The notes under the pieces: generated by a model
What the model was told of the DNA's origin: nothing
Databases searched by the model: none
Seen by the model: only the letters and a program-made list of their open reading frames with translations
Part shown: positions 45,838-56,137 of the stretch, piece after piece
Layout of the letters: every line of letters starts with the position of its first letter
Position numbering within the stretch: position 1 is the first letter of the stretch
Made by a program: the position numbers and the translations under genes
Assembly (NCBI RefSeq): GCF_944324615.1
Contig: NZ_CALUWY010000004.1
Coordinates: 1 to 64,000 of the forward strand
Reading direction: 5' to 3'
DNA length: 64,000 bases
Source of the DNA: an uncultured Mailhella sp.
GTDB taxonomy: Bacteria; Desulfobacterota; Desulfovibrionia; Desulfovibrionales; Desulfovibrionaceae

Positions 45838-46854
45838 TCAACAGGAAAAATGGTCGAATCCCGCCGACTGCGGGCCGTGCCCGTTGAGCGTGAGGGGGCC
45901 TTTCCGCACCGTTCCCAGCATGAGGGAGGGCGTGGCAAAGCCTGAAAGAACACGGGCCAGCTCCGGCCAGAACGGCGCGGGGCAGGTCCCGACAAGAGCA
46001 TAATCCTCTCCGCCCTCAAAGGCAAAGTCCGGGGCGGAGATGCCGTTTTGCGCGGCATGGCGCAGAAGTTCCGGGGCAAGGTCGTCCGGGGAAAGGACGA
46101 TGTCCGCGCCGAGTCCCGTTCTTCCGCCTGCGAGAAGGCGCGGCAGATCGCGGGCGAGTCCGTCGGAAACATCCATGAGTCCGAGGCGCTGCTCAAGATG
46201 ATGCTGCAGGGCGAAGCGGGCAAGGGCCATGCCTTCTTCCGCCAGAGGCACGGGGCGCAGGTGCGCGGCGCAGGCTTCCGGCCAGTCCGCCTTCACCTGT
46301 TCGCAGGCGGCGTCATCGCTGCACGCTTCCAGCAGAGTCAGGCCGAGGCGCGCCATGCCCACGGTGCCCACAAGGAAGATGATGTCCCCTTCCTGCGCCA
46401 TGCCGCGCCGGAGCCCGAGGGGCAGCTCTTCCGGCAGGTTTCCCCATGCCGTGACGCAGATGTTGAGGAGGCTGGAGCGCGCAAGATCGCCTCCGGAAAG
46501 GGCGAGGGAGAAGCGGTCGCACAGCTCCTTCATGCCGCGGCAGAATTCCGAAAGCCACGCTTCGTCTTCCTTTCCCGTGAGGGTCAGCCCTATGGAAAGG
46601 CCCGCAGGCGTGGCGCCGCTTGCGCCTATGTCGCTTATGTTCACGGCAAGGGCCTTGAAGCCCGTGTCGAAGGGGGTGAAATAGCGCCTGCGGAAGTGCG
46701 TGTCCTCCGCAAAGATGTCCGTGCTCACGGCAAGGGGGCCGCCCCGGCGCAGCACGGCGCAGTCGTCTCCCCTGCCCAGCATGAGGGAGGGATGGTCCAC
46801 GGGGAAGAAACGGTTCACCAGGGCAAGGATGTCGTCTTCACTGGCCGGTTTCAT
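45838..46854 (-). CDS. thiL: Thiamine-monophosphate kinase
   Basis: This 338-residue AIR-synthase-fold kinase phosphorylates thiamine monophosphate to the diphosphate cofactor. Motifs: GRGDDCAVLRR near residue 28, AVSTDIFAEDTHF, ALAVNISDIGASGATP and the late FAFEGGEDYALVG. Its ATG overlaps the stop of the upstream helicase (ATGA), so engB-helicase-thiL behave as one operon. The thiamine role is established for the family. Confidence 0.93.
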   Translation of the reverse strand: MKPASEDDILALVNRFFPVDHPSLMLGRGDDCAVLRRGGPLAVSTDIFAEDTHFRRRYFTPFDTGFKALAVNISDIGASGATPAGLSIGLTLTGKEDEAWLSEFCRGMKELCDRFSLALSGGDLARSSLLNICVTAWGNLPEELPLGLRRGMAQEGDIIFLVGTVGMARLGLTLLEACSDDAACEQVKADWPEACAAHLRPVPLAEEGMALARFALQHHLEQRLGLMDVSDGLARDLPRLLAGGRTGLGADIVLSPDDLAPELLRHAAQNGISAPDFAFEGGEDYALVGTCPAPFWPELARVLSGFATPSLMLGTVRKGPLTLNGHGPQSAGFDHFSC

Positions 46855-49157
46855 GACTGCTCCAGGGTAAGATAGTCGGCAAGAATGATTTTCAGCCCGA
46901 ATCCCGGGAAATGGACGCGGTACTTGTCCGGCGGAATTTCCTCCACGATCTTGCCCCGGCCGAAGAGGCGGTGCCAGCAGAAGCCGAGTTTCCTTTTTTC
47001 GGTTTTTGCCTCGGGGGATTCCTCCAGCGTGCTTCCGCTCCGCGCCGCCTCGCGCACGGCCGCCATATAGGCGTCGTCCGCATCCTCGCGGGAACGGGGC
47101 GTGAAGCCGTCCTCCCTTTCCACGAGAGGCCAGTCGTCGTTCCGGCGCCGGCGCATCGTCTGCGCGTCCTCGTCATCGCCGGTATGCCGGCGCCGCTTCA
47201 GGGAAGCGCCGAAATCCGCGACGGAAGGCGCGCTCTGCATCTTCCGCTTCGCCAGCACGCCGCCGTAGTTCTCGTAGATTTCCTCCATCAGGTCCGGGGG
47301 CAGTTCGCGTATGAAGGGGCTGGGGGAGGCGGGTTCCCTGTCCCCGGAGGAGCGGCTGTAGATGCTGAGGGGCGAGAAGAGATCCAGCGTGTCCTTGGCG
47401 CGGGTGCAGGCCACATACATGAGGCGGCGTTCCTCTTCAAAGTCTTCCGGCCGCACCAGGGCGTGACGGGAGGGGAAGCGGTCTTCCACAAGGTCGATGA
47501 TGAGCACGGCCGACCATTCCAGTCCCTTGGAGGAATGCACGGTGGAGAGGGTGATGCGCTCGTCCTCCTCTTCCTCCACGGGAGCCTCTTCCGGGGTATC
47601 CAGCGAAAGATCGGCGATGAAGAGCTGAAGATCGTCGTAGGTGGCGGCGATGGTGGACATTTCCTCAAGGCCCTGAAGGCGGCGGGGCCAGTCGTCGGGG
47701 AAAAGTTCCTCCATCTTCGGGCGGTAATGTTCCAGAATGCGGCCTATGACCGTTTCTGGCGCGGGGTGCTCCATGCGCAGGGAGGCGATGAGCGCCATGT
47801 TGTCCTGAAAGTCCGGCCAGCGCGAGGAGGCTTTTTTCAGGGCGGCCTCGTCGCTGCCCGAGGCCAGGGCGAACAGCTTGCGCGAGGTCTTGGGGCCTAT
47901 GCCCCGGGACAGCGCGGCGATGCGGTCGAAGGAGGGCAGATCCAGCGGATTGCTCACCAGTCGGGCGAAGGCCATGACATCCTTCACATGGGCGGCCTCG
48001 GCGTAGCGCAGGCCGCCGTATTTGCGGAAGCCTATGCCGCGTTTGTTGAGCTCCAGTTCCAGATGATAGGACTGGTAGCCGGAACGGAAGAGCACGGCGA
48101 TTTCCCGCGCGGGCACGGTGGCGAGCAGTTCTTCGATGCGGCGTGCGGCAAGCTGGGCCTGACTCAGATCGCTCAGAGGGCGGTACAGGGTGACGGCGGC
48201 TTCGGAGGGCTTTTCCCTGCGGGAGAAAAGATGCTTGCGGTAGCCTTCGGAGCTGTGGGAAAGCAGGCTGTTGGCCACGTCGAGCACAGGCTGCACGGAA
48301 CGGTAGTTCTCCTCCAGCCGGATGATGCGCGTATTGCGGAACAGCCTGGGAAAATCAAGGATGTTGTGCACCGTGGCGCCCCGGAAGGCGTAGATGGACT
48401 GTGCGTCGTCGCCCACGGCCATGATGTTGCCCTCTTCGCCGGCCAGCATGCGGACAAGGCGTGCCTGCACCTTGTTGGTGTCCTGGTATTCGTCCACCAT
48501 GATCTGCCCGAAACGCATCTTCTGGGCCTCAAGAATGTCGGGCTTGTCGATGAAGAGCTGCTCCAGCTCGAAGAGCAGATCGTCGTAGTCCAGAAGGGCG
48601 TGTTCGCGCTTGTAGGCCTTGTAGGCTTCCCCGAGCTTCATGAGGTCGGAGGCGTGGGGCAGAAGATGCTGCGCCTCGCGGGAGAGCACTTCCTCAAGGC
48701 TCATTTCCTTGTTCCGCGCCTTGCTGAGCAGGCCGAGCACGGCCTGCGTGCGGGGAAAGCTCCTGTCGCCCTTGCCGACGGCCAGACTTTCCTTGCAGGC
48801 CTGTATGGCGGCGGTGCTGTCGGCGGTGTCCATGACGGAAAGACTGCCGCCCGTCCAGTCCGGGGCCCAGCGGCGCAGGATGGAGAAGGCGAAGCTGTGA
48901 AAGGTGCCCCCCTGCACGCCGAAGAGCTGTTGATCGAGAAGATTCGCGGCCCTGTGCAGCATTTCCTGCGAGGCCTTGCGCGTGAAGGTGAGAAGCAGCA
49001 TGGAGCGCGGGTCCACGCCCTGTTCGGCAAGCCAGGCCAGGCGGTACACGATGGTGCGGGTCTTGCCGGAACCTGCGCCTGCGATGACCAGCATGGGGCC
49101 TTCCGGCGCGGTGACGGCGGCTTTCTGCGCTTCGTTGAGGAGGGATATGTCGAGCAT
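46851..49157 (-). CDS. UvrD/PcrA/Rep-family DNA helicase (SF1)
   Basis: This 768-residue ATP-dependent 3'-5' helicase has Walker A AGAGSGKT, motif II VDEYQDTN, motif III GDDAQSIYAFRGA, motif V TVHSSKGLEW and motif VI YVACTRAKD. The C-terminal tail is basic and acidic low-complexity (RRRHTGDDEDAQTMRRRRND). It probably works in repair or replication restart. It starts six bases after the engB stop, overlaps thiL, and has only a weak ribosome site, consistent with coupling. Confidence 0.92.
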   Translation of the reverse strand: MLDISLLNEAQKAAVTAPEGPMLVIAGAGSGKTRTIVYRLAWLAEQGVDPRSMLLLTFTRKASQEMLHRAANLLDQQLFGVQGGTFHSFAFSILRRWAPDWTGGSLSVMDTADSTAAIQACKESLAVGKGDRSFPRTQAVLGLLSKARNKEMSLEEVLSREAQHLLPHASDLMKLGEAYKAYKREHALLDYDDLLFELEQLFIDKPDILEAQKMRFGQIMVDEYQDTNKVQARLVRMLAGEEGNIMAVGDDAQSIYAFRGATVHNILDFPRLFRNTRIIRLEENYRSVQPVLDVANSLLSHSSEGYRKHLFSRREKPSEAAVTLYRPLSDLSQAQLAARRIEELLATVPAREIAVLFRSGYQSYHLELELNKRGIGFRKYGGLRYAEAAHVKDVMAFARLVSNPLDLPSFDRIAALSRGIGPKTSRKLFALASGSDEAALKKASSRWPDFQDNMALIASLRMEHPAPETVIGRILEHYRPKMEELFPDDWPRRLQGLEEMSTIAATYDDLQLFIADLSLDTPEEAPVEEEEDERITLSTVHSSKGLEWSAVLIIDLVEDRFPSRHALVRPEDFEEERRLMYVACTRAKDTLDLFSPLSIYSRSSGDREPASPSPFIRELPPDLMEEIYENYGGVLAKRKMQSAPSVADFGASLKRRRHTGDDEDAQTMRRRRNDDWPLVEREDGFTPRSREDADDAYMAAVREAARSGSTLEESPEAKTEKRKLGFCWHRLFGRGKIVEEIPPDKYRVHFPGFGLKIILADYLTLEQS

Positions 49158-49163
49158 GGCGGA

Positions 49164-49829
49164 TCAGTCGAGGGAAGGAGCGTCGTTTTCAGGTTCTGCG
49201 GGAAGTTCCGGCTCCGGCGCGCCCGCTTCGCGCAGTTTCTCCCAGAGTTCGTCGAGGCCGAGGCGCGTCACGGCGGAAACCACGAGGGGCTTCTGCCCGC
49301 CGAGGATTTTTTCCCAGGCCTTCTGCTGGGCGGAGCGCTCCTTCAGGGTGCACTTGTCCGCCTTGGTGAGCACGGCGATGACGGGCAGGTTCCTAGCCCT
49401 TGCAAAGTCGGCCATGACGCGGTCCGATTCCTGCGTGGGGATGCGGCAGTCGATGAGCAGCACGAGCGCGCGCAGCGAGCGCGTTTTTTCAAGATAGGTC
49501 TGGATGAGGGCCGCCCAGTTGCGCCGCTCCTCATGGCCGCGCCGGGCGTAGCCGTAGCCGGGCAGGTCGGTGAGGCAGAAGCCGTCGGGCAGTACCTTGA
49601 AAAGATTCACGGAACGGGTCTTGCCCGGTTCGGAACTGACCTTGGCCAGCTTTTTCCGGCGGGCCAGGGCGTTGATGAGGGAGGATTTGCCCACGTTGGA
49701 GCGCCCGGCAAGGGCGAGCTGCGGCATGTCGTGCGAGGCCTCTTCCAGCTGTTCCAGCGTGTACAGGGTGGCCAGAAGTTCCAGAGAGGGTTCCGGTCTT
49801 TTCTTTTTTTCAGCGGACGGGTCGGTCAT
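49164..49829 (-). CDS. engB: Ribosome-biogenesis GTPase EngB/YihA/YsxC
   Basis: This 221-residue GTPase assists large-subunit ribosome assembly. G1 is GRSNVGKSS, the switch region follows at KTRSVNLF, G3 is DLPGYGYA and G4 is TKADK. ATG at 49829 follows GAGG; 14 earlier codons are not supported. It has an acidic proline-rich C-terminal extension (EPELPAEPENDAPSLD). It is the first gene of engB-helicase-thiL and diverges from efp. Confidence 0.94.
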   Translation of the reverse strand: MTDPSAEKKKRPEPSLELLATLYTLEQLEEASHDMPQLALAGRSNVGKSSLINALARRKKLAKVSSEPGKTRSVNLFKVLPDGFCLTDLPGYGYARRGHEERRNWAALIQTYLEKTRSLRALVLLIDCRIPTQESDRVMADFARARNLPVIAVLTKADKCTLKERSAQQKAWEKILGGQKPLVVSAVTRLGLDELWEKLREAGAPEPELPAEPENDAPSLD

Positions 49830-50049
49830 GGCGTGCCTCGTGAGTTGACAAAGTGAGCCTCTATCGGACAATATATCTTGCTTTGCGGAAAGAGCTGAGA
49901 TTAGCCTGCTCCGGCTGAAAAGGCAAATATTCCGCGGAGGCTCCCCGCAGGGCGGGGGGCGGGTTTTCCCACTGGGGAACTTGACGGGCCGCAGAAGGCC
50001 CGTTTCGGATGTTTATAAAAAAAATACCGTATTTCTGCCTGGAGGCATC

Positions 50050-50607
50050 ATGTATTCCACGACTGACTTTCGCCGCGGCCTGAAGATCGAGATCGACGGC
50101 ACCCCTTATGAAATCGTTGAATTCCAGCACTTCAAGCCCGGCAAGGGCGGCGCCATGGTGCGCACCAAGCTGCGCAACATCCTGAACGGCCGCGTGGTGG
50201 ACAACACCTTCCGTTCCGGCGAAAAGGTGGGCAAGCCCGACATGGAACAGCGCGACATGCAGTACCTGTACCGCGAAGGCACCGACCTCATCTTCATGGA
50301 CATGACCACCTACGAGCAGATCTCCCTGCCCGAAGCCGACACCGACGGCAAGGCCGACTGGCTGCTGGAATCCCAGCAGTGCCGCGTGCTGCTCTACAAC
50401 GGCCAGCCCATCGACATTGAAATTCCCGTGAGCCTCGTCATGACCGTGACCAAGACCGAACCCGGCGTGAAGGGCGACACCGTTTCCAACGTGACCAAGC
50501 CCGCCACCCTGGAAACCGGCGTGGTCATCCAGGTGCCGATTTTCGTGAACGAAGGGGATCGCGTCAAGGTCGATACCCGCACCCGCGAATATCTCGGCCG
50601 CGATTAA
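50050..50607 (+). CDS. efp: Translation elongation factor P
   Basis: This 185-residue factor relieves ribosome stalling at polyproline. It has the modification loop [15 protein letters not shown] with the target lysine, and the C-terminal OB domain with [10 protein letters not shown]. The start at 50050 follows TGGAGGC. A terminator is directly downstream. No EpmA/EpmB homolog is in the window. Confidence 0.96.
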   Translation: MYSTTDFRRGLKIEIDGTPYEIVEFQHFKPGKGGAMVRTKLRNILNGRVVDNTFRSGEKVGKPDMEQRDMQYLYREGTDLIFMDMTTYEQISLPEADTDGKADWLLESQQCRVLLYNGQPIDIEIPVSLVMTVTKTEPGVKGDTVSNVTKPATLETGVVIQVPIFVNEGDRVKVDTRTREYLGRD

Positions 50608-50624
50608 TCCGGTTTTTTTCCTTT

Positions 50625-50668
50625 TGCGCTGCCGGCAGGACGTTTCGCGCCCTCCCGGCAGCGTTTTT
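50625..50668 (+). terminator. Terminator of efp
   Basis: CGCTGCCGG/CCGGCAGCG (50627-50635 with 50655-50663), then TTTTTC. Confidence 0.88.
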
Positions 50669-50739
50669 CATTTTTTTGCGGAGAGAGAGCCCCGGAAAGC
50701 TTTTTCCACACGGCGCGCACCGCATGAAGGGGATCATGA

Positions 50740-53556
50740 ATGTACGGACACAGGCTGATACGCGAACTGCTCGGACTGCTTTTTCTTTTCTGCGGTCTGC
50801 TCATGCTGCTCAGTCTCTGGAGCTATCATGCCGGTGACCCGACCTTCAATCAGGCCGTGAGCATACAGGCTTCGTCCATACACAATGCGGCCGGTCTGTT
50901 CGGTGCGTATCTGGCCGGTTTTCTGGTGGACAGCTTCGGCATCGGCTCTTTTCTGTGGGTGATCTTTTTCCTCGCCGTGGGCGCGGGCCTGGTCTCCCGC
51001 TGGCTGGTGCTCAAGTGGTACCGCTGGCTGGGCTACCTTCTGCTTTTCGCCTGCGTGCTCGTCACCTCCTCCGCCTTCGACATCGTGCTGCACGGCATAC
51101 ACGGCGGGGGCATCACGGGGCAGTGGCTTTCCGCGCTTTCGCTGGTCTTCTTCAGTCCTTCAGGCTCGCTTCTTCTGTGGCTTTTCGTGTTTCTCATCGC
51201 CATGGAACTGTCCTTCAGCATTTCCTGGCTGACGCTCATTTCCCGCCTCATCTCCTGGACCATGCGGAAAATCCCCTCCTTCGGCACCACCTATGATCTG
51301 CCCGTGCCGCATGTTCCCTCCTCGCTGAAGCACCTTGCCGCAAAATTCGGCGGGGCAAAGGTCAGGGCTCCCCGCCCGCGTGCCGTGCTGGACATCATCG
51401 CAGGCAGAAAGAAGAAGGAGGAGCCCGCGCAGGAGCGTCCTGCGCTGGAGCTGAACCTGCATGAGGAGGCCCCGGAGAAGAGCGCGCAGCAGAGCCTGGG
51501 GGAAGAGGACGTGCGCGACCTTCTGCATCTTGTGGAAGGCCCGGCAGCGGAAAAGCATGTGCCCGAAGCGCAGAAGGAGGCTCCCCTCAGCGTTACGGTG
51601 GAGGAGGAAGAACCTGTTTCCCCGCCCGTCGCCGCGCCTGCGAAGGAGGAGGACTTCATTCTGGAACTGGAAGAGCCGGTGAGTGCTCCCGCGGCGGAGA
51701 GCGCCGCGGAGAAGGAGCCTGCCGCAAGCCTTCCTCCCGCAGAGGAACCTGCTCCCGAACCTGTTCCGGAAGCGGCGGCTCAGCCGGAAGCTTCCGTGGA
51801 GGAGCCGGAAGAGGAACTCGGTTCTTCCGTTCTGGCGGCGGCCCTTTCCGCTCAGTCCTCTCTGGGTGGCGAGGATTTTCCCGCCGTGGTCGTTTCCTCC
51901 TGTACGGCGGAAAACACCGCGCAGAAGGAACCCGTTGCGGCATCTTCTCCGGCGGAGCCGGAGGAAAAGGATGAGGAATACGCCTCTGTGGACAGCGCCG
52001 TGGCCGGTGCCATGGCCGCACAGAAGGAGCCTGTGCCCGCAGCGCCCGCGCCGGTACTGCCGAAGCGCAGGGAACTTTCCCTGCCGCCCCTTGATCTGCT
52101 CTCTCCCCTGCCGGAAGACGACCTTGCCAACCGTCCCGACAGCGTCACCCTGGCGCGGCAGGGCAGTGCGCTCATCACCTGCCTCAAGAATTTCAACGTT
52201 CACGCCACGCTGGCCCGCATCACCCCCGGCCCCGTGGTCACCATGTTCGAGGTGCGTCCCGCCCCCGGCGTGAAGGCCACGCGCATCACCAACCTTGCCA
52301 ATGACCTCGCCATGTCGCTCAAGGCCGTGTCCGTGCGCATGCAGGCTCCCGTGCCGGGCACGGACACCGTGGGCGTGGAAGTGCCCAATGAAAAGCGCGC
52401 CACCGTGCATTTTCGCGAAATCGTGGAAAATGAGAATTTCCGTCAGGCCAAGTCGCTCCTTACCGTGGCCCTCGGCAAGGATACCGGCGGCAGACCCGTT
52501 TCCGCCGATCTTGCCAAGATGCCCCACCTTCTGGTGGCAGGCGCCACCGGCGCGGGCAAGAGCGTGTGCCTGAACGCCATCATTCTCAGCCTGCTCTACC
52601 GCGCCAGACCCGACGAAGTGCAGATGATACTGGTGGACCCCAAGCGCGTGGAACTTTCCATGTACGCCGACCTGCCGCACCTTGTGCACCCCGTGGTCAC
52701 GGATATGGATCTGACCAAGAACGCGCTGCTCTGGGCCATCGACGAGATGAACCGCCGCCTTTCTCTGTTCTCCAAGGTGAAGGTGCGCAACATCACCGGC
52801 TACAACGAGCGTCAGGCACGCCTGCGCGCCGAGGTGGAGGCCGGAGGCTCCATGCCGCTGGATCCGGAAACCGGGGAACCGGAAGACCTTTCCAACATGC
52901 CTTTCCTGGTCATCATCGTGGATGAACTCTCCGACCTCATGATGGTGAAGCGCAAGGAAGTGGAAGGCAGCATCGTGCGCCTAGCCCAGCTTGCCCGTGC
53001 GGCGGGCATACATCTCATCATCGCCACCCAGCGCCCCAGCGTGGACGTGGTCACGGGCATCATCAAGGCGAACTTCCCCTGCCGCATCGCCTTCAAGGTG
53101 ACGAGCGGACAGGATTCGCGCACCATTCTCGACGGTGCGGGCGCGGAAAAGCTTCTCGGCATGGGCGACATGCTCTTCAAGCCCAACGGCGGCATGATAC
53201 AGCGCCTGCACGGGGCCTTTGTCAGCGACGACGAGGTCTCGGCCGTGGTGGAATACTGGAAGAGGCAGCAGCAGCCCAACTATAAGGTGGATTTTGCGGA
53301 ATTCGGCAACGACGCCTCCGAAGACGCTGAAGATTTCGGTCAGCCCGCCTCCCGGGGCAACGACATTGTGGATGATCCCATCTATGCCGAAGCCATACAG
53401 TTCGTGCTGGACAACGGCAAGGTGTCCATTTCCCTGCTTCAGCGCCGCTTCCGCATCGGCTTCAACCGCGCGGCGCGCTTTGTGGAACAGATGGAGAAGG
53501 ACGGCCTGCTGAGTCAGGCCGACGGCACGCGCCCGCGCAGCGTCGTTCACCGCTAA
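50740..53556 (+). CDS. ftsK: DNA translocase FtsK
   Basis: This 938-residue septal translocase pumps chromosomal DNA and promotes dimer resolution during division. It has four N-terminal membrane segments (about 8-185), then a long Ala/Pro/Glu-rich linker (about 220-460). The motor domain has Walker A GATGAGKS (about 602) and Walker B VIIVDELSDLMM. The gamma winged helix is at the end (LLQRRFRIGFNRAARFVEQM). ATG at 50740 follows GAAGGGG. folD starts 35 bases later. Confidence 0.96.
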   Translation: MYGHRLIRELLGLLFLFCGLLMLLSLWSYHAGDPTFNQAVSIQASSIHNAAGLFGAYLAGFLVDSFGIGSFLWVIFFLAVGAGLVSRWLVLKWYRWLGYLLLFACVLVTSSAFDIVLHGIHGGGITGQWLSALSLVFFSPSGSLLLWLFVFLIAMELSFSISWLTLISRLISWTMRKIPSFGTTYDLPVPHVPSSLKHLAAKFGGAKVRAPRPRAVLDIIAGRKKKEEPAQERPALELNLHEEAPEKSAQQSLGEEDVRDLLHLVEGPAAEKHVPEAQKEAPLSVTVEEEEPVSPPVAAPAKEEDFILELEEPVSAPAAESAAEKEPAASLPPAEEPAPEPVPEAAAQPEASVEEPEEELGSSVLAAALSAQSSLGGEDFPAVVVSSCTAENTAQKEPVAASSPAEPEEKDEEYASVDSAVAGAMAAQKEPVPAAPAPVLPKRRELSLPPLDLLSPLPEDDLANRPDSVTLARQGSALITCLKNFNVHATLARITPGPVVTMFEVRPAPGVKATRITNLANDLAMSLKAVSVRMQAPVPGTDTVGVEVPNEKRATVHFREIVENENFRQAKSLLTVALGKDTGGRPVSADLAKMPHLLVAGATGAGKSVCLNAIILSLLYRARPDEVQMILVDPKRVELSMYADLPHLVHPVVTDMDLTKNALLWAIDEMNRRLSLFSKVKVRNITGYNERQARLRAEVEAGGSMPLDPETGEPEDLSNMPFLVIIVDELSDLMMVKRKEVEGSIVRLAQLARAAGIHLIIATQRPSVDVVTGIIKANFPCRIAFKVTSGQDSRTILDGAGAEKLLGMGDMLFKPNGGMIQRLHGAFVSDDEVSAVVEYWKRQQQPNYKVDFAEFGNDASEDAEDFGQPASRGNDIVDDPIYAEAIQFVLDNGKVSISLLQRRFRIGFNRAARFVEQMEKDGLLSQADGTRPRSVVHR

Positions 53557-53591
53557 CCCATGCATCCGGCAAGGCCGGAAAAGGAGCAGCC

Positions 53592-54449
53592 ATGATACTT
53601 GACGGCAAGGCCACCGCGGCCGCCATACGCGCCGCCCTGCGTGAGAACATAGCAAAGGACAGGGAAAAGGCGGGGCGCGCGCCCTGTCTCGCCGTGGTGC
53701 TGGTGGGGGAAGACCCCGCCTCCCAGGTGTATGTGCGCAATAAGGAAAAGGCCTGTGCCGATGCCGGCATAGACACGGCCTCCTACCGCAAGCCCGCCTC
53801 CATTCCGCAGAAGGAACTTGAGGCGTTCATCGCCTCCCTCAATGCCGACCCGGCCGTCGACGGCATACTGCTTCAGCTTCCCCTGCCCGAAGGGCTGGAT
53901 GCGCGCCCCTGCATCGACGCCATCAGCCCGGAAAAGGACGTGGACGGCCTCACTGCCGTGAATCAGGGCCGCGTGGCCATGAACGTGCCCGGGCTTCGTC
54001 CCTGCACGCCTGCGGGCATACTGGCCATTCTCGACCGGTACGGCATTTCCGTGAGCGGCAAAAGGGCCGTGGTCATCGGCAGGAGCAATCTGGTGGGCCG
54101 CCCCATAGCCCTCATGCTGGGCAGCCGCGACTACAACGCCACCGTGACCATGTGCCATTCCCGCACGCCGGATCTTGCCGCCATATGCCGTGAGGCCGAC
54201 ATCATCGTCGCAGCTCTCGGCAGGCCCCGCTTCGTCACGGCCGACATGGTCAGGCCCGGAGCCGTCATCATCGACGTGGGCATCAACCGCGGGGCGGACG
54301 GCAGACTCTGCGGCGATGTGGACTACGACAACGTGGCGCCCATAGCCTCGGCCATCACGCCCGTGCCCGGCGGCATAGGGCCCATGACCATTTCCCAGCT
54401 TCTGGTCAATACCGAAAAGGCATGGAGAAAGAAGCTGCTGGAAAAGTAA
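53592..54449 (+). CDS. folD: Methylenetetrahydrofolate dehydrogenase/cyclohydrolase
   Basis: This 285-residue bifunctional enzyme interconverts methylene- and formyl-THF. Signatures are YVRNKEKACADAGI with the catalytic Lys, GILLQLPLP, SPEKDVDG, GRSNLVGRP and the final TPVPGGIGPMT. AAAAGGAG precedes the ATG. Given its position 35 bases after ftsK it is likely cotranscribed, and it ends at a strong terminator. Confidence 0.95.
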   Translation: MILDGKATAAAIRAALRENIAKDREKAGRAPCLAVVLVGEDPASQVYVRNKEKACADAGIDTASYRKPASIPQKELEAFIASLNADPAVDGILLQLPLPEGLDARPCIDAISPEKDVDGLTAVNQGRVAMNVPGLRPCTPAGILAILDRYGISVSGKRAVVIGRSNLVGRPIALMLGSRDYNATVTMCHSRTPDLAAICREADIIVAALGRPRFVTADMVRPGAVIIDVGINRGADGRLCGDVDYDNVAPIASAITPVPGGIGPMTISQLLVNTEKAWRKKLLEK

Positions 54450-54465
54450 GCCGTGCATGCTGTTT

Positions 54466-54497
54466 TCGCCCGGGGTCTTTGCCCCGGGCGATGTTTT
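54466..54497 (+). terminator. Terminator of folD
   Basis: CGCCCGGGG/CCCCGGGCG (54467-54475 with 54482-54490) followed by ATGTTTTTT. Confidence 0.88.
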
Positions 54498-54529
54498 TTA
54501 AACGGATTTTCTGCGCGAGGCGCCTTTTC

Positions 54530-56137
54530 TCAGGAGATTTCCGGTTCCTTTCTGGCCTGACCGTAGGGAATATGGAGCTTGTCGAGCCTTGCGCGCATGG
54601 TGTTGGGCTTGATTCCGGCAAGCATGGCCGCGCCGTGGGGGCCGGAAATGCAGCCGTTGCACAGCTGCAGAAGCCTTGAGAAGTATTTGCGCTGAAGGTC
54701 GTCGAAGGAAGGCACGGTTTTTCTGTCCTGCCAGTCCTGAGGCCCGCTTTCCTTGCCGGTACGGAAAATGACCGCGCCTGTCTGCAGGCCGCGCACGAAG
54801 CCTTCCGTCACCACGTTGATGAGCTCCCGCACGTTGCCCGGCCAGGCGTAGTTCAGAAGCTTATGCATTTCTCCCGCCGCAAGCACGGGTACGGGCACCC
54901 CGTACCGGGCCGCCTCCTTGTGCAGGATGCGCTGCACGAGCAGGGGAATGTCGCCCGGGCGGTTTCTGAGGGGCGGAATGTGCACCGTCACCCCGGCGAG
55001 GCGGAAGTAGAGATCCTCGCGGAAGGTGCCCTGCTGCACCATCTGCTGAAGGTCCTTGTTGGTGGCGCAGACGATGCGGAAATCCACGGGAATGGGCGCA
55101 CTGCCGCCCAGCCGTTCCACGGTGTGATTCTGAATGACGCGCAGCAGCCTTGTCTGCGCGTCGAGGGGCAGTTCCCCTATTTCATCAAGAAAGAGCGTGC
55201 CGCCCTGTGCGCGTTCGAAACGGCCCTTGTAATCCTTGAAGGCCCCGGTGAACGCGCCCTTGGTGTAGCCGAAGAGTTCGCTGTCCAGAAGCGTGGGCGC
55301 AATGCCGCCGCAGTTTACCGCTACAAAGGGCTTGTCTCCGCGGGGGGAGAGCCTGTGCAGCTCCGTGGCGAAAAGGTCCTTGCCCGTGCCGGTCTCCCCG
55401 GTGAGCAGCACCGGAATGTCGAAGGGCGCGAGCATGCGTATTTCCCGGGCCACGTCCTTGAGGCCGGAGTTTGCGCCCACAATGTCGGCAAAGCCGCTGA
55501 TCTGCTTGCGCAGAACGCGGTTGTTCTCCTGTGTCAGTTCGAGAACTTTTTCCATGCGCTGCTGCTGATAGTGGAAGCGGATGATGAAGTAGAGCGGCTT
55601 CCACAGCTTTTTCAGAAAGCGTATTTCCTCTGCGGAGAACTCGTTTTCACTGGAGCAGCCGAAATAGATGCTGCCCTGTACCTGCCCTCCGTACAGAAAA
55701 TAGAAATACAGACAGGGCGATTCGATTTTCACCTGACTGGTGATGATGTTGAAGAAGGCATCCATATCTTTGCTTGACTTGATATAGAATACCTTGTCAG
55801 AACTGAACTTCGCTCTGTGTTCGAAGATGCGGTTGATCTGTGCGCGCGTCGGGGTCTTGATGTTCTTGAAAAGGCGTACGCCCTCGCGGGAAATGTGGAT
55901 GTGATTGCTCTCCTGGCTTTCGTAGGGCGGCGTGTAGAAGAGATAGGTCAGAGGCAGGATGTCGGCCAGATAGAGAAAGATCGCATTCAGACTTTCCTCC
56001 AGCGAATCCCCCTGAATGAGCCTTTCCACGACGCCGAGATAGGTTTCGCAATGTTCCATTATATCGGAGTCGTTTTCAGCTAATTCCGAAATATGGGAAG
56101 AGAGATCCGATATTTCGGAACCTGATTTCTTACTCAT
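54530..56137 (-). CDS. Sigma-54-dependent GAF/AAA+ activator
   Basis: This 535-residue regulator has an N-terminal sensor of GAF type (about 30-200) and a linker helix. The AAA+ domain shows Walker A GETGTGKD, the GAFTGA loop, GGTLFLDEIGEL and RPGDIPLL. The C-terminal HTH (GAAMLAGIKPNTMRARLDKL) is Fis-like. ATG at 56137 follows AGAGG. It is transcribed away from the flavin reductase-TRAP genes and probably controls them. No perfect -24/-12 promoter was found upstream of them. Confidence 0.9.
   Translation of the reverse strand: MSKKSGSEISDLSSHISELAENDSDIMEHCETYLGVVERLIQGDSLEESLNAIFLYLADILPLTYLFYTPPYESQESNHIHISREGVRLFKNIKTPTRAQINRIFEHRAKFSSDKVFYIKSSKDMDAFFNIITSQVKIESPCLYFYFLYGGQVQGSIYFGCSSENEFSAEEIRFLKKLWKPLYFIIRFHYQQQRMEKVLELTQENNRVLRKQISGFADIVGANSGLKDVAREIRMLAPFDIPVLLTGETGTGKDLFATELHRLSPRGDKPFVAVNCGGIAPTLLDSELFGYTKGAFTGAFKDYKGRFERAQGGTLFLDEIGELPLDAQTRLLRVIQNHTVERLGGSAPIPVDFRIVCATNKDLQQMVQQGTFREDLYFRLAGVTVHIPPLRNRPGDIPLLVQRILHKEAARYGVPVPVLAAGEMHKLLNYAWPGNVRELINVVTEGFVRGLQTGAVIFRTGKESGPQDWQDRKTVPSFDDLQRKYFSRLLQLCNGCISGPHGAAMLAGIKPNTMRARLDKLHIPYGQARKEPEIS

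Noticed and set aside
46911-49856. 981-codon open frame opposite the helicase and engB
   Set aside because: Antisense shadow spanning two well-identified genes; biased His/Gly composition.
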